The notes under the pieces were generated by a model. The model was given only the letters and a program-made list of their open reading frames with translations, did no database searches and was not told where the DNA came from. The translations under genes and the position numbers were made by a program. This document shows, in pieces, positions 43,478 through 55,520 of a DNA stretch of 64,000 nt (position 1 is the stretch's first letter; the number at the start of each line of letters is the position of its first letter). Origin of the DNA: Molossus alvarezi (taxonomy: Eukaryota; Chordata; Mammalia; Chiroptera; Molossidae); NCBI GenBank assembly GCA_037176705.1, contig CM073893.1:14880074-14944073 (forward strand), written 5' to 3'.

Positions 43478-45414
43478 TTAGTAGAAGAAACAGTAAGAAA
43501 AATATAACCACACTAAACAAAAATGGCAATAAATAAGTACATATCAATAATCACCTTAAATGTAAATGGACTGAGTGCTCCCATAAAAAGACACAGAGTA
43601 GCTGATTGGATAAGAAAGCATGACTCATCTATATGTTGTTTACAAGAGACCCACCTCACAACAAAAGACTCACATAGGTTGAAAGTGAAGAGATGGAAAA
43701 AAATCTTCCAAACAAATGGAAAGGAAAAGAAAGCTGGGGTAGCAATATTCATATCCAATAAAATAGATTTCAAAATGAAGGACATAACTAGAGACAAGAA
43801 GGCCACTACATAATATGAAAGGATCTATCCAACAGGAAGATATAACCGTGGTAAACATATATGTACCCAACATAGGACCACCAAAATATATTTAAAAACT
43901 TCAGGATGACTTCAAAGGAGAAATCAATAGCAATACAATCATAGCAGGAGACTTCAACACCCTGCTGACATTACTGGATAGATCCTCTAGACAAAAATAA
44001 CTAGCTAGGAAACAGAGACTCTAAATGATGCACTAAATCAAATGGATTTAATAGATATCCACAGTGAATTACATCCCAAAACTGCAGAATTTACATTTTT
44101 CTAAAGTGCACATGAGGAATTCTTAAATATAGACCCCATGTTAGGACACAAACTAAGTTTCTACAAGTTTAAGAAGATTGAAATCATATCAAGCATCTTC
44201 TCAGATCACAGTGGCATGAAACTAGAAATCAATTACAACAAAGACACACAAAAACATTCAAACACATGGAGGCTAAATACCATGTTATTGAACAATGAAT
44301 AGGTTACCAAGGAGATCAAGGAAGATAAAAAACTTCCTGGAACCCAGTGAAAATTAACACACAACACAAAATCTATGGGACACAGTGAAAGCAGTCCTGA
44401 GTGGGAAGTTCATAGCACTACAGGCCTACCTCAAGAAAGAAGAAAAATTTATCGTTAACTTTATAACCCTACAACTTAAAGAACTAGAAAGTAAACAAAC
44501 AAACAAGCAAAAACAGACCAAGTAGAAGGAGAGAAATAGTAAAGGTCAAAGCAGAAATAAATGACACAGAAACGAAAAAAAAATTCAAAAGATCAATGAA
44601 ACAAAGAGCTGGTTCTTTGAAAAGATAAACAAGATTGATGGACCCTTAGCCAGACTCACCAAGAAACAAAAAGAGAGGACTCATATAAACAAAATAAGAA
44701 ACAAAAGAGGAGAAGTAACACTGACACCAAAAATTACAAAGGATCACTAAAAATACCATGAACAATTATACACCAACAAATTGGACAATCTAGGCGAAAT
44801 GGACAAATTTCTAGAAACTGTACAGTCTTCCAAAACTGAACCAGGAAGAGATAGAAACCTTGAACAGACCAATAACAATAAGGAAATAAAGATATGTTCA
44901 AGAAACTCCCAGCAAACAAAAGCCAGGCTCAGACAGCTTCAGGGGAGTTTTACTAAATATTCAAAGAAGATCTAACACCCATTCTCCTCAAACTATTCCA
45001 AAAAATCCAAAAAGAAGGAAGACTTCCAAACACATTTTATGAGGACAGCATAATTCTAATTTCAAAACCAGAAAGGGACACTACAAAGAAAAAAAATACT
45101 ACAGGTCAATATTTCTGATGAACATAGATGCCAAAATCCTGAACTAAATATTAGCCAATCAGATCCAGCAATATATTACAAAATGATTCACAATGACCAA
45201 GTGGGATTCATCCCAGAGATGCAAGGCTGGTACAATATTCACAAATCAATAAATGTGATATACCACACAAACAAAATGAAAGATAAAAACCACATGATCA
45301 TATCAATAGACACTGAAAAAACATTCAATAAAATCCAGCATCCATTTCTGATAAAAACACTTAGCAATGTGGGAATAGGAGGATCATATCTTGACATAAT
45401 AAAAGCCATCTATT

Positions 45415-45651
45415 GCCCTGGCCGGTTTGCTCAGCGGTTAGAGCGTCGGCCTGCGGTCCAGAGAGGCCTGGGTTTGGTTCCCACTAAGGGCATGTACCTC
45501 GGTTGCAGTTTGTCGCTGGCCCTGGTTGGGTCGTGCAGGAGGCAGCCACTCAATGTGTCCCTTTCCGGTCGATGTTTCTCTCTCTCTCCCTCCCACTCTG
45601 TCTGAACAAAAAAAAATGGAAAAATTCCTCGGGTGAGGATAAGTAAATAAA
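45415..45651 (+). mobile_element. VES SINE inside L1 ORF2
   Basis: Sense type A copy within the codons for DIIKAIYE. Related flanks AAAGCCATCTAT and AAATGCTATATAT are its target duplication. Confidence 0.93.
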
Positions 45652-45939
45652 TAAATGCTATATATGAAAAACCTACAGTCAACATCATACTCAATGGGCG
45701 AAAACGAAAAGCATTTCCCTTAAGCACAGGAACAAGGCAGGGATGCCCACTTTTGTCACTCTTATTAAACATAGTACTGGAAGTCTTAGCCACAGCAATT
45801 AGACAAGAAGGAAAAGTAAAAGGGATCCAGTTGGAAAAGGGGGAAGTGAAACTGTCATTATTTGCAGATGACATGATACTGTACATAGAAAATCCTAAAG
45901 ACTCCATAAAAAATCTGGATTTATCATTATGATTATTAT

Positions 45940-46188
45940 TGTTTTTTAATCCTCACCCAAGGATATTTTTCTGTTTATCTTTCGATAGAGTGGGAGGGTG
46001 ATAAAGGGAGGGAAAGGGAGAGAGAGAAACATCGATGTGAAAGTGACACATCGATTGGTTGCCTCCCGCATGACCCTAACCAGGCCGGGGACAAACCGCA
46101 ACCAAGGTGTGTGCTCTTGGCCGGAATTGACCCCATGACTCATTGGTCCACAGCCGACGCTCTACAGCTGAGCCACACTGGCCAGGGC
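45940..46188 (-). mobile_element. VES SINE inside L1 ORF2
   Basis: Antisense copy between AAAAATCTGGAT and AAAAATCTATTAGAT, interrupting the codons for [11 protein letters not shown]. Confidence 0.92.
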
Positions 46189-46321
46189 AAAAATCTATTA
46201 GATTTAATAAATGAATTTGGCAAAGTAGCAGGATACAAAATTAACAGAAAGAAATTGATGGCATTCATATATACAAATGATGAACTCACAGAAAGAAACA
46301 CTAAAAAATACCATTTATCAT

Positions 46322-46390
46322 TGCAGGAAAGAAAGGAAGGAAGGAAGGGAGGGAGGGAGGGAGGGAGGGAGGGAGGGAGGGAGGGAAAAA
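46322..46390 (+). repeat. (GGAA)n to (GGGA)n microsatellite in L1
   Basis: About 60 bp of purine tetranucleotides that replaced or expanded from an A-rich site of ORF2. It puts a low-complexity Gly-Arg-Glu string in one frame. Confidence 0.9.
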
Positions 46391-48141
46391 AAGATACCTA
46401 GGTATAAACCTAAGTTAATAAGTAAAGGACCTGTTTTCAGAAAACTGCAAGATATTAAAAAAACAAATAGAGGAAGATATACAAAAGTGAAAGCATAACC
46501 TTGTTCATGGATTGGAAGAAGTAACATCATTTAAATGTCCATACTGCCCAAAGCAATCTATAGATTCAACACAATCCCCATTAATATACCAATGACATAT
46601 TTCATGGAACTAGAACAAATACTCCAGAAGTTTATATGGAACTAAAAAAAAAAACCAGATAGCCACAGCAATCTTGAAAAAGAATAACGAAGTAGGAGGG
46701 ATCGCTATACCAGATATCAGGACATACTACAGAGCCATTGTAATCAAAACAGCCTGATACTGGCACAAGGACAGGCATATAGATCAATGGAACAGAATAG
46801 AGAACCCAGAAATTGACTGAAGACATTATGCTCAATTAATATTTGACAAAGGTGGCAAGAGCTTACAATGGAGTAAAACTGCTTCTTTAATAAATGGTGT
46901 TGGGAAAATTGGACAGCTACATGCAAAAAATTGAAGCTAGACCACCAACTTACACCATACACAAGAATAAACTCAAAATGGATAACAGATTTAAATGTGA
47001 CTCATTAATTCATAAAAATCCTAGAAGAAAGTGTAGGCAACAAAATTTCAGACATCACACGCAGCAGAATTTTTACTGATACAATGCCTAAGGCAAGAAA
47101 AACAAAGGAAAACATTAATACAAGGGACTACATCAAGCTAAGAAGCTTCTGTATAGCAAAAGAAGCATCAAAATGGAAAGGTAACTCACTATATGGGACA
47201 GCATAATTGCCAGTGATACATCAGATAAGGGGTTAATTTTCAAAATGTATTGAATACTCATAAAACTCAACAAAAGGAAGACAAAGAATCCAATTAAAAA
47301 ATGGGCAGAGGACCTAAAGAAACACCTCTCCAAACAGGACATACAAATGGCAGAGACATGAAAAAAATGCTCAACATCACTAATCATCAGAGAGATGCAA
47401 ATTAAAACGACTATGATGTATCACCTCACACCTGTCAGAATGGCCACCATTAACAATTCATAAAACAACAAGTGCTGGCGAGGGTGTGGAGAAAAGTGGA
47501 CTCTAGTGCACTGCTGGGGGGAATGCAGACTGGTGCAGCCACAAATGGAAAACAATATGGTGTTTCCTCAAAAAATTAAAAATTGAACTGCCATCTGACC
47601 CAGTGATCCCACTTCTAGCAATATATCCTAAGAAGCCTGAAACACCAATCTGAAAGAATATATGTACCTCTATGTTCATAGCAGCACTATTTACAATTGC
47701 TAAGATCTGGAAATAGCCCAAGTGCCCATCAATAGATGAGTGGATAAAAAAGCTGTTGTACATATACACAATGGAACACTAAGCAGCTGTAAGAAAGAAA
47801 GATTTCTTATCCTTTGAGACGACATGGAGGGACCTGGAGAATATTATGCTAACCAATCAGAGAAAGAGAAATATCACATGATCTCACTTATTTGCGGAAT
47901 ATAATAAACAAAATAAGCTAATGAACAAAATAGACCCAGAGACATAGTAGTAGGGTACAGACTGACAACCCTCAGAACAGGAGGTGGGGAGAGATAAACC
48001 AAACAACTTATATGCCTGTATGCTTAACCAATGGACATGGACAATAATGTTGGGGGCAATGTGGGAGGTGGGATTTGGAGGAGGTTGTCAAGAGGGAAAA
48101 AGAAGAAACACTTGTAACAAAAATAAACTAATAATAAAAAA

Positions 48142-48790
48142 GAAAAGAAAATCCCGTCACATGCTGCAACATGGATGAAACATCAGAACATTATGCTAAG
48201 TAAAATTAATCACAAAATGACCAATATTGCATGATTCCACTTATATGTGATATCTAAAATAGTCAAATTCTTGGAAACAGAAAGTAAAATGGTGGTTTCC
48301 AAGGGCTGAAGGGAGGGAAAAATGGGGAATTATTGTTCAAAGGGAATAAAGTGTCAGTCATGTAAGATGGTACAACAATATGCATATATTGAATAACACT
48401 GTGTTGTTAACTTAGAAATTGGGTGGGTTGCCCTGGCTGGATTTGCTCATTGGTTAGAGTCTTGGCCCACAGACCAAAGGGTCTCAGGTTCAATTCCTGG
48501 TCAAGGACACGTACCTGGGTTGCAGGTTTGATCCCAGGCCCTGGTTGGGGTCATGTGGGAGGCAACCAATTGACCTGTCTCTCTCATATGGATGTTTCTC
48601 TCTGTGTCTCTTTCCCTCCCTCCCTCCCTTCCACTCTATCTAAAAATCAATGGAAAAAGATACTCAGATGAGGAATAACAAATAAATAAATAAAAAATGA
48701 TAAAATAAAAATAAATAAGTCAATTAAAATTGAGTGGGTAAATTTATGTTATGAATTTTTTACCATAATTTTAAAAAAAAACCCCACAGA
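48142..48790 (+). mobile_element. Old L1, third part
   Basis: Resumes the old L1: CATGCTGCAACATGGATGAA, ACATTATGCTAAGTAAAATT, GATTCCACTTATATGTGATA. A SINE lies at 48430-48720 and the end is A-rich. Confidence 0.82.
48430..48720 (+). mobile_element. VES SINE, type A head
   Basis: Sense copy, GCCCTGGCTGGATTTGCTCA to a long mixed A/T-rich tail. Confidence 0.88.
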
Positions 48791-49294
48791 CATCAATTTC
48801 TTAAAAAGTCATTCAACATTCTTTGTCTAATTGTTTTATTATGATCTCTTTGAATCAGGATCCATAAAAGTTTAACTGATATGTAAAAGAAGAAATAATT
48901 CAGAGGTGTAAGACTCTGAATGCGAGGAAATTTAATTATACCTTATCCAATAATTTTACTTATATTTTCCTTTTTATGAGTATAAAAAAGTAATGTAAGA
49001 TGAAAAAATATACACATAACAAGGACTAAAAGATTCTTATTATAATTTATATCTGTAAAATATAAATTTTTTCTTCTAAAATATATCTTTATTGTTAAAT
49101 GTATTACAGATGTCCCTCCTTTTTCCCCCCTGGACCCTGTCCTCCCCAGTCCTGCCCCCATCCTGCCTTTTCCACATTATTGTCTTGTTTATTGGTTATG
49201 CATAAATGCATATAAGTTCTTTGGTTTCTCTCTTTCCACCCCACCTCTCCCCTTCCCTTTAAGGTTTGTCAGTCTAACAACCCATTTGTACTTT

Positions 49295-49499
49295 TATTTA
49301 TTTAAAAAAATGTTTTTTTTCTTTATTGATTTTTAGAGAGAAATGAAGAGGGAGAGAGAGATAGAAACATCAATGAGAGAGAACATGCCCCTCACTGGGG
49401 AGTGGGCCCACAACCTGGGCATGTGCTCTGACCGGGAATCGAATTGGCAACCTCTTGGTGCATGGGTCAATGCTCAACCACTGAGCCACACTGGCCAGG
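49295..49499 (-). mobile_element. VES SINE, type B head, inside the half-LINE
   Basis: Antisense copy with a perfect 14-bp duplication CCCATTTGTACTTT (49281-49294 and 49500-49513). Confidence 0.94.
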
Positions 49500-49685
49500 C
49501 CCATTTGTACTTTCTAATGTCTTCATCTTTTTCACCCATCTCCCCAACCCCTCTTCCATCTGGCAACCAACAAAAAGTTCTCTGTATCTATGAGTCTGTT
49601 TCTGTTCTGCTTGTTCATTTTGTTTGTAGATTCAATTGTTGATAGATATGTATTTATTGACATTTTATTGTTCATATATATATAT

Positions 49686-49888
49686 TTTTTATCCTCAGAT
49701 AGAGTGGGAGGGAGAGAGAGAGAGAAACATTGACGTTAAAGGGACACATTGAGTGGCTGCCTCCTACACGATCCAACCAGGGCCGGGGACAAACTGCAAC
49801 CGAGGTACACGCCCTTAGCAGGAACCAAACCTGGGTCTCTCTGGACTGCAGGCCAATGCTCTAACCGCTGAGCCAAACTGGCCAGGGC
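49686..49888 (-). mobile_element. VES SINE, type A head, tail part deleted
   Basis: Antisense copy in which TATCCTCA joins directly to GATAGAGTGGG. About 30 bases of the usual tail are missing. Confidence 0.9.
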
Positions 49889-49910
49889 TTGTTTATATAT
49901 ATATATATAT

Positions 49911-50162
49911 ATTTTTTTATCCTCACCCGAGGATATTTTTCCATTTTTTTGTACCGATAGAGTGGGAGGGAGAGAGAGGAAGAGAGAGAGAGAGAGAGAG
50001 AAACATCAATGTGAAGGGACACATCGAGTGGCTGCCACCCACACGACCAACCAGGGCCGGGGACAAACTGCAACCGAAATACGTGCCCTTAGCGGGAACC
50101 GAACCCGGGTCTCTCCGGACCGCAGGCCGACGCTCTAACCGCTGAGCCAAACCGGCCAGGGC
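49911..50162 (-). mobile_element. VES SINE, near consensus
   Basis: Antisense type A copy after an (AT)n run; the head CGAACCCGGGTCTCTCCGGA is at or near consensus. TGTTTATAT occurs on both sides. Confidence 0.94.
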
Positions 50163-50169
50163 TGTTTAT

Positions 50170-51079
50170 ATTTTTTTTATCTTCTTCTTCTTTAAAAAGA
50201 CCTGTTAATATTTCATATAATACTGGTTTGGTGGTGATGAACTCCTTTAGCTTTTTCTTGTCTGGAAAACTATATGGCCATCAAGTCTAAATAACTTTGC
50301 AGGATAGAGTAATCTTGGTTGTAGGCCCTTGCTTTTCATCACTTTAAATATTTCTTGCCACTCCCTTCTGGCCTGCAAAGTTTCTTTTGAGAAATCAGCT
50401 GACAGTCTTATGGGAGCTCCATTGTAGGTAACTAACTGCTTTTCTCTTGCTGCTTTTAAGATTCTCTCTTTGTCTTTAACCTTTGGCATTTTGATGATGA
50501 TGTGTCTTGGTGTGGACCTCTTTGGTTTCATCTTGTTTGAGACTCTGTGCTTCATGGACTTGTATTTCTGTTTCCTTCACCAAGTTAGGGAAGTTTTCTG
50601 TCATTATTGTTTCAAATATGTTTTCAATTTCTTGCACTCTGTCTTCTCCTTCTGGCACTACCATGATGCAAATGTTGGTACACTTGAAGTTGTCCCAGAG
50701 GCTCTTTATACTATCCTTATTTTGGGGGGTTCTTTTTGTTATTCTGATTAGGTGTTTTTTGCATCCTTATATTCCCAATTGATGGTTTGTTGCTTGGCTT
50801 CACCTACATTAACTACTATTGATTCCCTGTAAATTATTCTTTATTTCAGTTAGTGCATTCTTCATTTCTGACTGGTCCTTTATCATGCTCTTGAGGTCCT
50901 CATTAATTTCCTTGACATTCTCATGAAGTTCCTCGAAATTCTCACTAAGTTCACTGAGCATCCTTAAAAGCAGTTTTGAACTCCACATCTGTTAGATTGC
51001 TTCTCTCCATTTCATTTAGTTCTTCTCCTGGAGTTTTGTTCTTTTCTTTCATTTGGGACATGTTTCTTTGTCTCCTCAT
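50170..51079 (-). pseudogene. Half-LINE ORF1, degraded
   Basis: Starts near 51079 (ATGAGGAGACAAAG) and ends near the SINE at 50162. Readable pieces are EIENIFETIMTENFPNLVKE and NGAPIRLSADFSKETLQARR, the RNA-binding and C-terminal parts of an L1-type ORF1. Stops and frameshifts are frequent. Confidence 0.85.
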
Positions 51080-52460
51080 TTTGGCTGCCTCCCTGTGTTT
51101 GTTTCTATGTATCAGGTAGAGTTTCTATGTCTCCTCGGCTTCCTAAGGTGGCCTGTTATAGTAGGTGTCTTGTAGGGTCCAGTGGCACAGCCTTCCTGAT
51201 CACCCCAGCTGGGCCCTCAAGGTGCACTCCTTGTGTGGACTTTATACTTTTTTGTTGTAAATGAGTCTTGATTGTTTTTGGCACATCAATGGGAGGAATT
51301 TACTCAGGTTGATAAGTTGCAAGGACTGGCTGTGCCCACTGACAACCAACCTCTGATACCGTGGATGATCAGCTGTGCAGGGGCCCACCACATAGAACAA
51401 GACTTACTTCGGCAGAGCTCTGGTACTCACTGAGTCCATTCCTTGAGTGTGTCACTTGTGGAGGTGGTTGGGTGGTGGTGCTTAGACATGTTCTGAAGGT
51501 GTCCACTGGGTGTGCTGACTCTGGGGCAAGGTCAGCCACTGCCTGTGTTCTACCTAGGGCCACCAGGCATAACCTATAAAGTGATTTGCTGATGGCTGTT
51601 TCTTATGCTGGGTTTAGAGGTGTCTAGGCAAAGCCAACCTGTGAACCAAGCCTGGCTGCTTCTAGTGCCAGGCCTGGGACCACTTAGTGAGAAGTATGGC
51701 GCTCACTGAGGGCAGATGCTGCTTGTTTGAGAGAAATCTGAAGCAGGAGCCAAAACAGGCTAATCCTATGGTAAAGCCACTGGAAATAGCCTGGGTAGGC
51801 CTGAAAGTTGGGTGAGCAGGGCCTCAGGGAATCACCAGGGTGGGGCAAACAGTGTGAACCAGGTTGCTGGAGTCCCAGATATGGGGACCATCTGCTGGTC
51901 CCATGGGAGAAGGGCTCACCAAAGGAACAATGGTCTCTGACAGCAGGTCTTTCTGGGAGAAAGCTGCCTTTCCAACCCTCGCCTGCATGTCAAACAACTC
52001 TTTCCTGTGTGTCTCTGGTGCCTTTCAACCTGCCTCCCCCACCCTGGAGCCTGGAGGGAGTGAGTCCGAGTAAGTCCATGTGCAAGCCCTTTAAGAGGAG
52101 CTGCCTGGGGCTCCAGAAGCCGCAGTCTCCCTCAGCCTCAGTTCCCACTGATTTTTCAGCCAGAGGTTATGGGGACTTCTCTTCCTGGCACTGGAATCCT
52201 GAGCTGGGAACCTGGTGTGGGACGGGGACCCCTCACTTCTCAGGGAGGACCTTCCCAGCCAAGGTGTCCCTTCTGATTTTTATCCACTATCCGTGGGCGT
52301 GGGACCAGCCCATCTGCACCCCTCTCCTCCTACCAGTCTCCATGTGACAGCTTCTTTAATCTCGTAGTTGTAGGACTTCCATTCAGCGCGATTTCAGGTG
52401 GTTCTGAGTGATTTTTGTTCTGGTTGATGTGGTTGTGGGAGGAGGCGATACCAGAAGTCT
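51080..52460 (-). promoter_or_regulatory. Half-LINE 5' leader
   Basis: GC-rich leader of about 1.4 kb. Reading frames of up to 179 residues on the plus strand (51808-52347) are incidental. Text near TTATGGGGACTTCTCTTCC and GTGGGCGTGGGACCAGCCC is typical of HAL1 and older L1 leaders. Confidence 0.7.
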
Positions 52461-52477
52461 TGTAAAATATAAATTTT

Positions 52478-53485
52478 AAGGGTAAAAAAACACTGTGTCA
52501 TTTTATTAGGAACATCTCCTTTGCTATTGGTATATAAAATAGAAGTGCATTTTATAATTAGTGGAATCTTAGAGTTGTTGAGGGGATGCTGCATTGCTAT
52601 AAGGAAACAAACTATTGTACTATTTTCAGTCTGATCTTTGTCCCAAGAGAAAAAAAACTACATTTTATTTATTTATTTATCTTTAATTTCTAGCCACTAT
52701 GAAATATACCAAGTCACCAGAATATGCTAAAACAAACATGTGCCGTGGAAGCTGCACCAGAGAAAATAGCTTTAGGCTCTTGAGCATCACAAACTGTCTA
52801 TGCAAGAATTCTTAGCTGTGTTTGTGAACTTTCAAAAGAGCCATTATAATGAATAAAACGTGGTAGCTACTTAAAACTTTCTTATTCTATCATTTTCAAA
52901 TGTAGCTTCAAAAAAGAAAAACTCTAAATATAACTTTAAAAACATTAGCTTATGAATAAAAAGTTGAGTGGTGCATTCTTTGAGCAAAAATAGTACATTT
53001 TAAATACCAACAATAAATTTATCCCTGCCACAGAAAAAGAAAGGTGTGTGTGTGTATGTGTGTGTGCTTTGAGTTTTCTTTTCAAATATTAATGATTAAG
53101 ACTAACAATGAGCTGGATACTCATTTTCTAGAAACAGTGAAGAATAGGGCAGTACAATAATGTTGGTAGTTCTTAAGGTTTTACAACACAAGATTAAAAC
53201 ATTTTTTTTTTTATACAATCAAAGCATCTACCCCCAAAGTGGGAGTATTTTGCTTCTTTGTCACTGATCCTTATTCCTCTCATTTTTCTTGTCTTATTGT
53301 GTTGCCTAATAGCTTCAATAGAATTCTGAAAATAATTGGGGTGTCAGTTATCATCCTTGTCTTGTTTTAAAACCTTTCAAATTTTTATCATTATGTTTGA
53401 TGTTCATTATAGGATTTTTGGTACATACCTCTCCAGCAGGTATATGGATTGGAATGCTTTAATTGTTCTGTCATTTCTTTAACAG
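52478..53485. other. NEK5 intron, unclassified
   Basis: AT-rich intron before the next exon, with a short imperfect (TG)n at about 53045-53068. No named repeat seen. Confidence 0.4.
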
Positions 53486-53597
53486 TGGGAACATTAAAAC
53501 AATGGCTTCCTGAGGAAAATCAGGGGAAGGTCGGAGTAGCCTCTGGCATTGAAGTAGATGAGGAACAACCAGAACCAAGATCTGATGATGATGATAC
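53486..53597 (+). CDS. NEK5: NEK5 coding exon (VGTLKQWLPEENQGKVGVAS)
   Basis: A 112-bp exon, phase 1 in and phase 2 out, with acceptor CATTTCTTTAACAG and donor GTAAGT. With the G from the previous exon it reads VGTLKQWLPEENQGKVGVAS, then GIEVDEEQPEPRSDDDDT, an acidic stretch. It is open and continues the frame of the exon at 29404. I relate it to the C-terminal extension of long NEK5 isoforms; no catalytic motif is visible. The next exon, needing one base to complete the codon, was not found before 64000. Confidence 0.85.
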
Positions 53598-54017
53598 GTA
53601 AGTAGGTCATATCCAGATGCTTAAATGAAATTAGAAAGTTCAAATGCTATTGCCAAGACATAGAAGATAGCCTCAGAGACCTAGCAAAGGAGATCAAGTT
53701 TTACTGTATTTTTGGGTTTGTTTCTGGGCTCTCCATTAGTTTCCAATGGCATTGTTCTCTATCTCTACATCAATGTTCTGTTTTAATTACTTTGGCTTTA
53801 TCATAGCTTTTGATATCTAGTTGGGCTTGTCCCCACCTTCTTCTAGTCTCCACATCTTTTTCTTTAAACTTATCTCAGCTGTTGTTGCCCTTTACTCAAC
53901 ATATACATCTTTGCATTCTCTTGTCAAGTGTCATGAAAATTTTGTTGGGATTCTGATGAGAATGTCATTACATTTGTTAATTTATGGGAATTGACATCTT
54001 TGTGATTATAAATCTTA

Positions 54018-54217
54018 TTTTTTTAAAATATGTTTTTATTTTTTAGAGTGAGAGATAGAAACATTGATGTGAGAGAGAAACATCAATTGCCTGCCTCCTG
54101 CACGACCCCTACTGGGGATGGAGCCCGAAACCCTGGCATGTGCCCTGACTGGGAATTGAACCAGGGCCTCTCAGCCTGTGGGACAACGCTCAATCCACTG
54201 AGCCACACTGGCTGGGC
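54018..54217 (-). mobile_element. VES SINE, type B head
   Basis: Antisense copy with a 17-bp duplication TGTGATTATAAATCTTA (54001-54017) against TGTGATGGTAAATCTTA (54218-54234). Confidence 0.93.
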
Positions 54218-54995
54218 TGTGATGGTAAATCTTAACACCTGTGAATATGGTATAGCTCTCCATTTGTTACGTCTTTTTTTTATATTCTTCAGTATTTTTG
54301 TAGTTTTCTTCATGGTATAGGTGCCACTTAATTGTTGCCATTATTAATGGCGTAGTTTTACTTCTGTGTTTTCAGTTTGGCTACTACTAGTGTATAGAAC
54401 ACTATTGGTATTGTATCCTTTGATTTTACTGAACTCTCTTATTTGGAGTCCTTTGAATTTTTAAAGTTTTATTATAATTTACTTTAAAAATAGGTAAAAT
54501 ATTCATGTAGTTCCAAATTCAAAAGGTATACTCTTTTCACAGTCTTCCTGCTATCTCTACCTCAGCCACACAGTTCCTCTTCCCAGAGTCATCAATTTCA
54601 TCTTGTTGTGCATACTTCTGAGGAAGTCTATTAAAATGTAAGAAAATATGTATATCTTGTATATATGTGTATTCTTTTTCTTTTTTATGAAAACAGTTTC
54701 ATAATGTACATAATATTGTGAAACTTCCTATTTTTCTCTAAGCAATGTATCTTGAATGCATATCATCACATACAAATAGTTATATATATTTTTTAAATTC
54801 CCAGACCAGCAAATTATTGGGTTAAGAGTATGTACATTTGAAATTTTGCCCTTCGCAGAAGTTGCACCAATGAACACTTCCACCGATACATGGAAGTGCC
54901 TGTTTCCTCACACATTTTGTTGCTCTGTGTGTTACCAGACTTATGGATCATTACACAATTAATAGGTTAAAAAAATGACATCTCAGACTAGTTTT

Positions 54996-55080
54996 TTTTG
55001 TTTTGTTTTGTTTTTTGTATGTGCCCCTAGTGGGAACCGAACCTGGGACGCTCCAACCACTGAGCCAAACTATCCAGGGC
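54996..55080 (-). mobile_element. Head-only VES SINE with its own A-tail
   Basis: On the minus strand: head GCCCTGGATAGTTTGGCTCA to TCCCACTAGGGGCACATAC, then an A-rich tail with CAAAA repeats. Flanks CTCAGACTAGTTTT and CTCAGGTTAGTTTT look like a target duplication. It breaks at the same point as the copy at 32355 and shares GGTTGGAG and ACTAGG with it. A further 20-base gap lies in the middle of the head. Confidence 0.78.
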
Positions 55081-55244
55081 TCAGGTTAGTTTTAATTAGC
55101 TTTCCTTTTATGAATGTCATTGTCTTCACATGTGCTTAATGCCCATCTTTACTTCCTCCTGGGGGAACAAATTTATTAAATGGCCTTAGCCATTTAAAAA
55201 AAAATGTAGGCTATTGACATTGTAATGATTTGTGGAACTTTTTT

Positions 55245-55313
55245 AAAAATCTTCATCCGAGGATATTTTTCCATTTATCTTCAGATATAGTGGGAGGGAG
55301 GGAGGGAGGGAGG

Positions 55314-55359
<46 letters not shown>

Positions 55360-55520
55360 TGGATGTGAGAGGAACACATTGATTGGTTGCCTTCTACACG
55401 ACCCTGACCAGGGCCAGAGACTGAGTCACAACTGAGGTATGTACCCTTGACCGGAATCAAACCCGCAACTCTTTGGTCCAAGGGCCGATGCTTTAACCAT
55501 TGAGCAAAACTGGTCAGGGC
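55245..55520 (-). mobile_element. VES SINE with expanded GA tract
   Basis: Antisense copy whose GA-rich stretch has grown to (GGGA)n plus (GA)n at about 55288-55354. TGTGGAACTTTTTT and TGTGGAACGTTTTT mark the duplication. Confidence 0.92.

Larger units (their letters stand above)
43523..47904 (+). pseudogene. L1 ORF2, degraded, with two SINEs inside
   Basis: Begins MAINKYISIITLNVNGLSAP and includes the endonuclease mark CCLQETHL. The reverse transcriptase region is reached near 45183 ([20 protein letters not shown]) and the polymerase box near 45860 (FADDMILY). The end is MISLICGI at 47904. SINEs at 45415-45651 and 45940-46188 and many stops break it. Confidence 0.92.
41516..48141 (+). mobile_element. 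Full-length sense L1 with duplicated leader unit
   Basis: About 6.6 kb, sense to NEK5: two partial copies of the leader start, ORF1, ORF2, 3' UTR and an A-rich tail (ACAAAAATAAACTAATAATA). AAGGAAAAT on the left and AAAGAAAAT on the right are a likely target duplication in the old L1. Both frames carry many lesions and two SINEs are inside ORF2, so it is older than the antisense L1 at 16315. Confidence 0.9.
49071..52460 (-). mobile_element. HAL1-like half-LINE (ORF1 only)
   Basis: Antisense LINE with a complete 17-bp perfect duplication TGTAAAATATAAATTTT (49054-49070 and 52461-52477). Between the borders are a 3' UTR-like part, an ORF1-like part and a GC-rich leader ending TGTGGTTGTGGGAGGAGGCG, plus three younger SINEs. 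No ORF2 is present: after removing the SINEs about 2.7 kb remain. That matches HAL1 elements, which keep ORF1 and borrow the L1 enzyme. Confidence 0.83.

Noticed and set aside
51808..52347. 179-residue plus-strand frame in a GC-rich area
   Set aside because: It lies antisense in the half-LINE leader, where GC-rich sequence gives long frames by chance.
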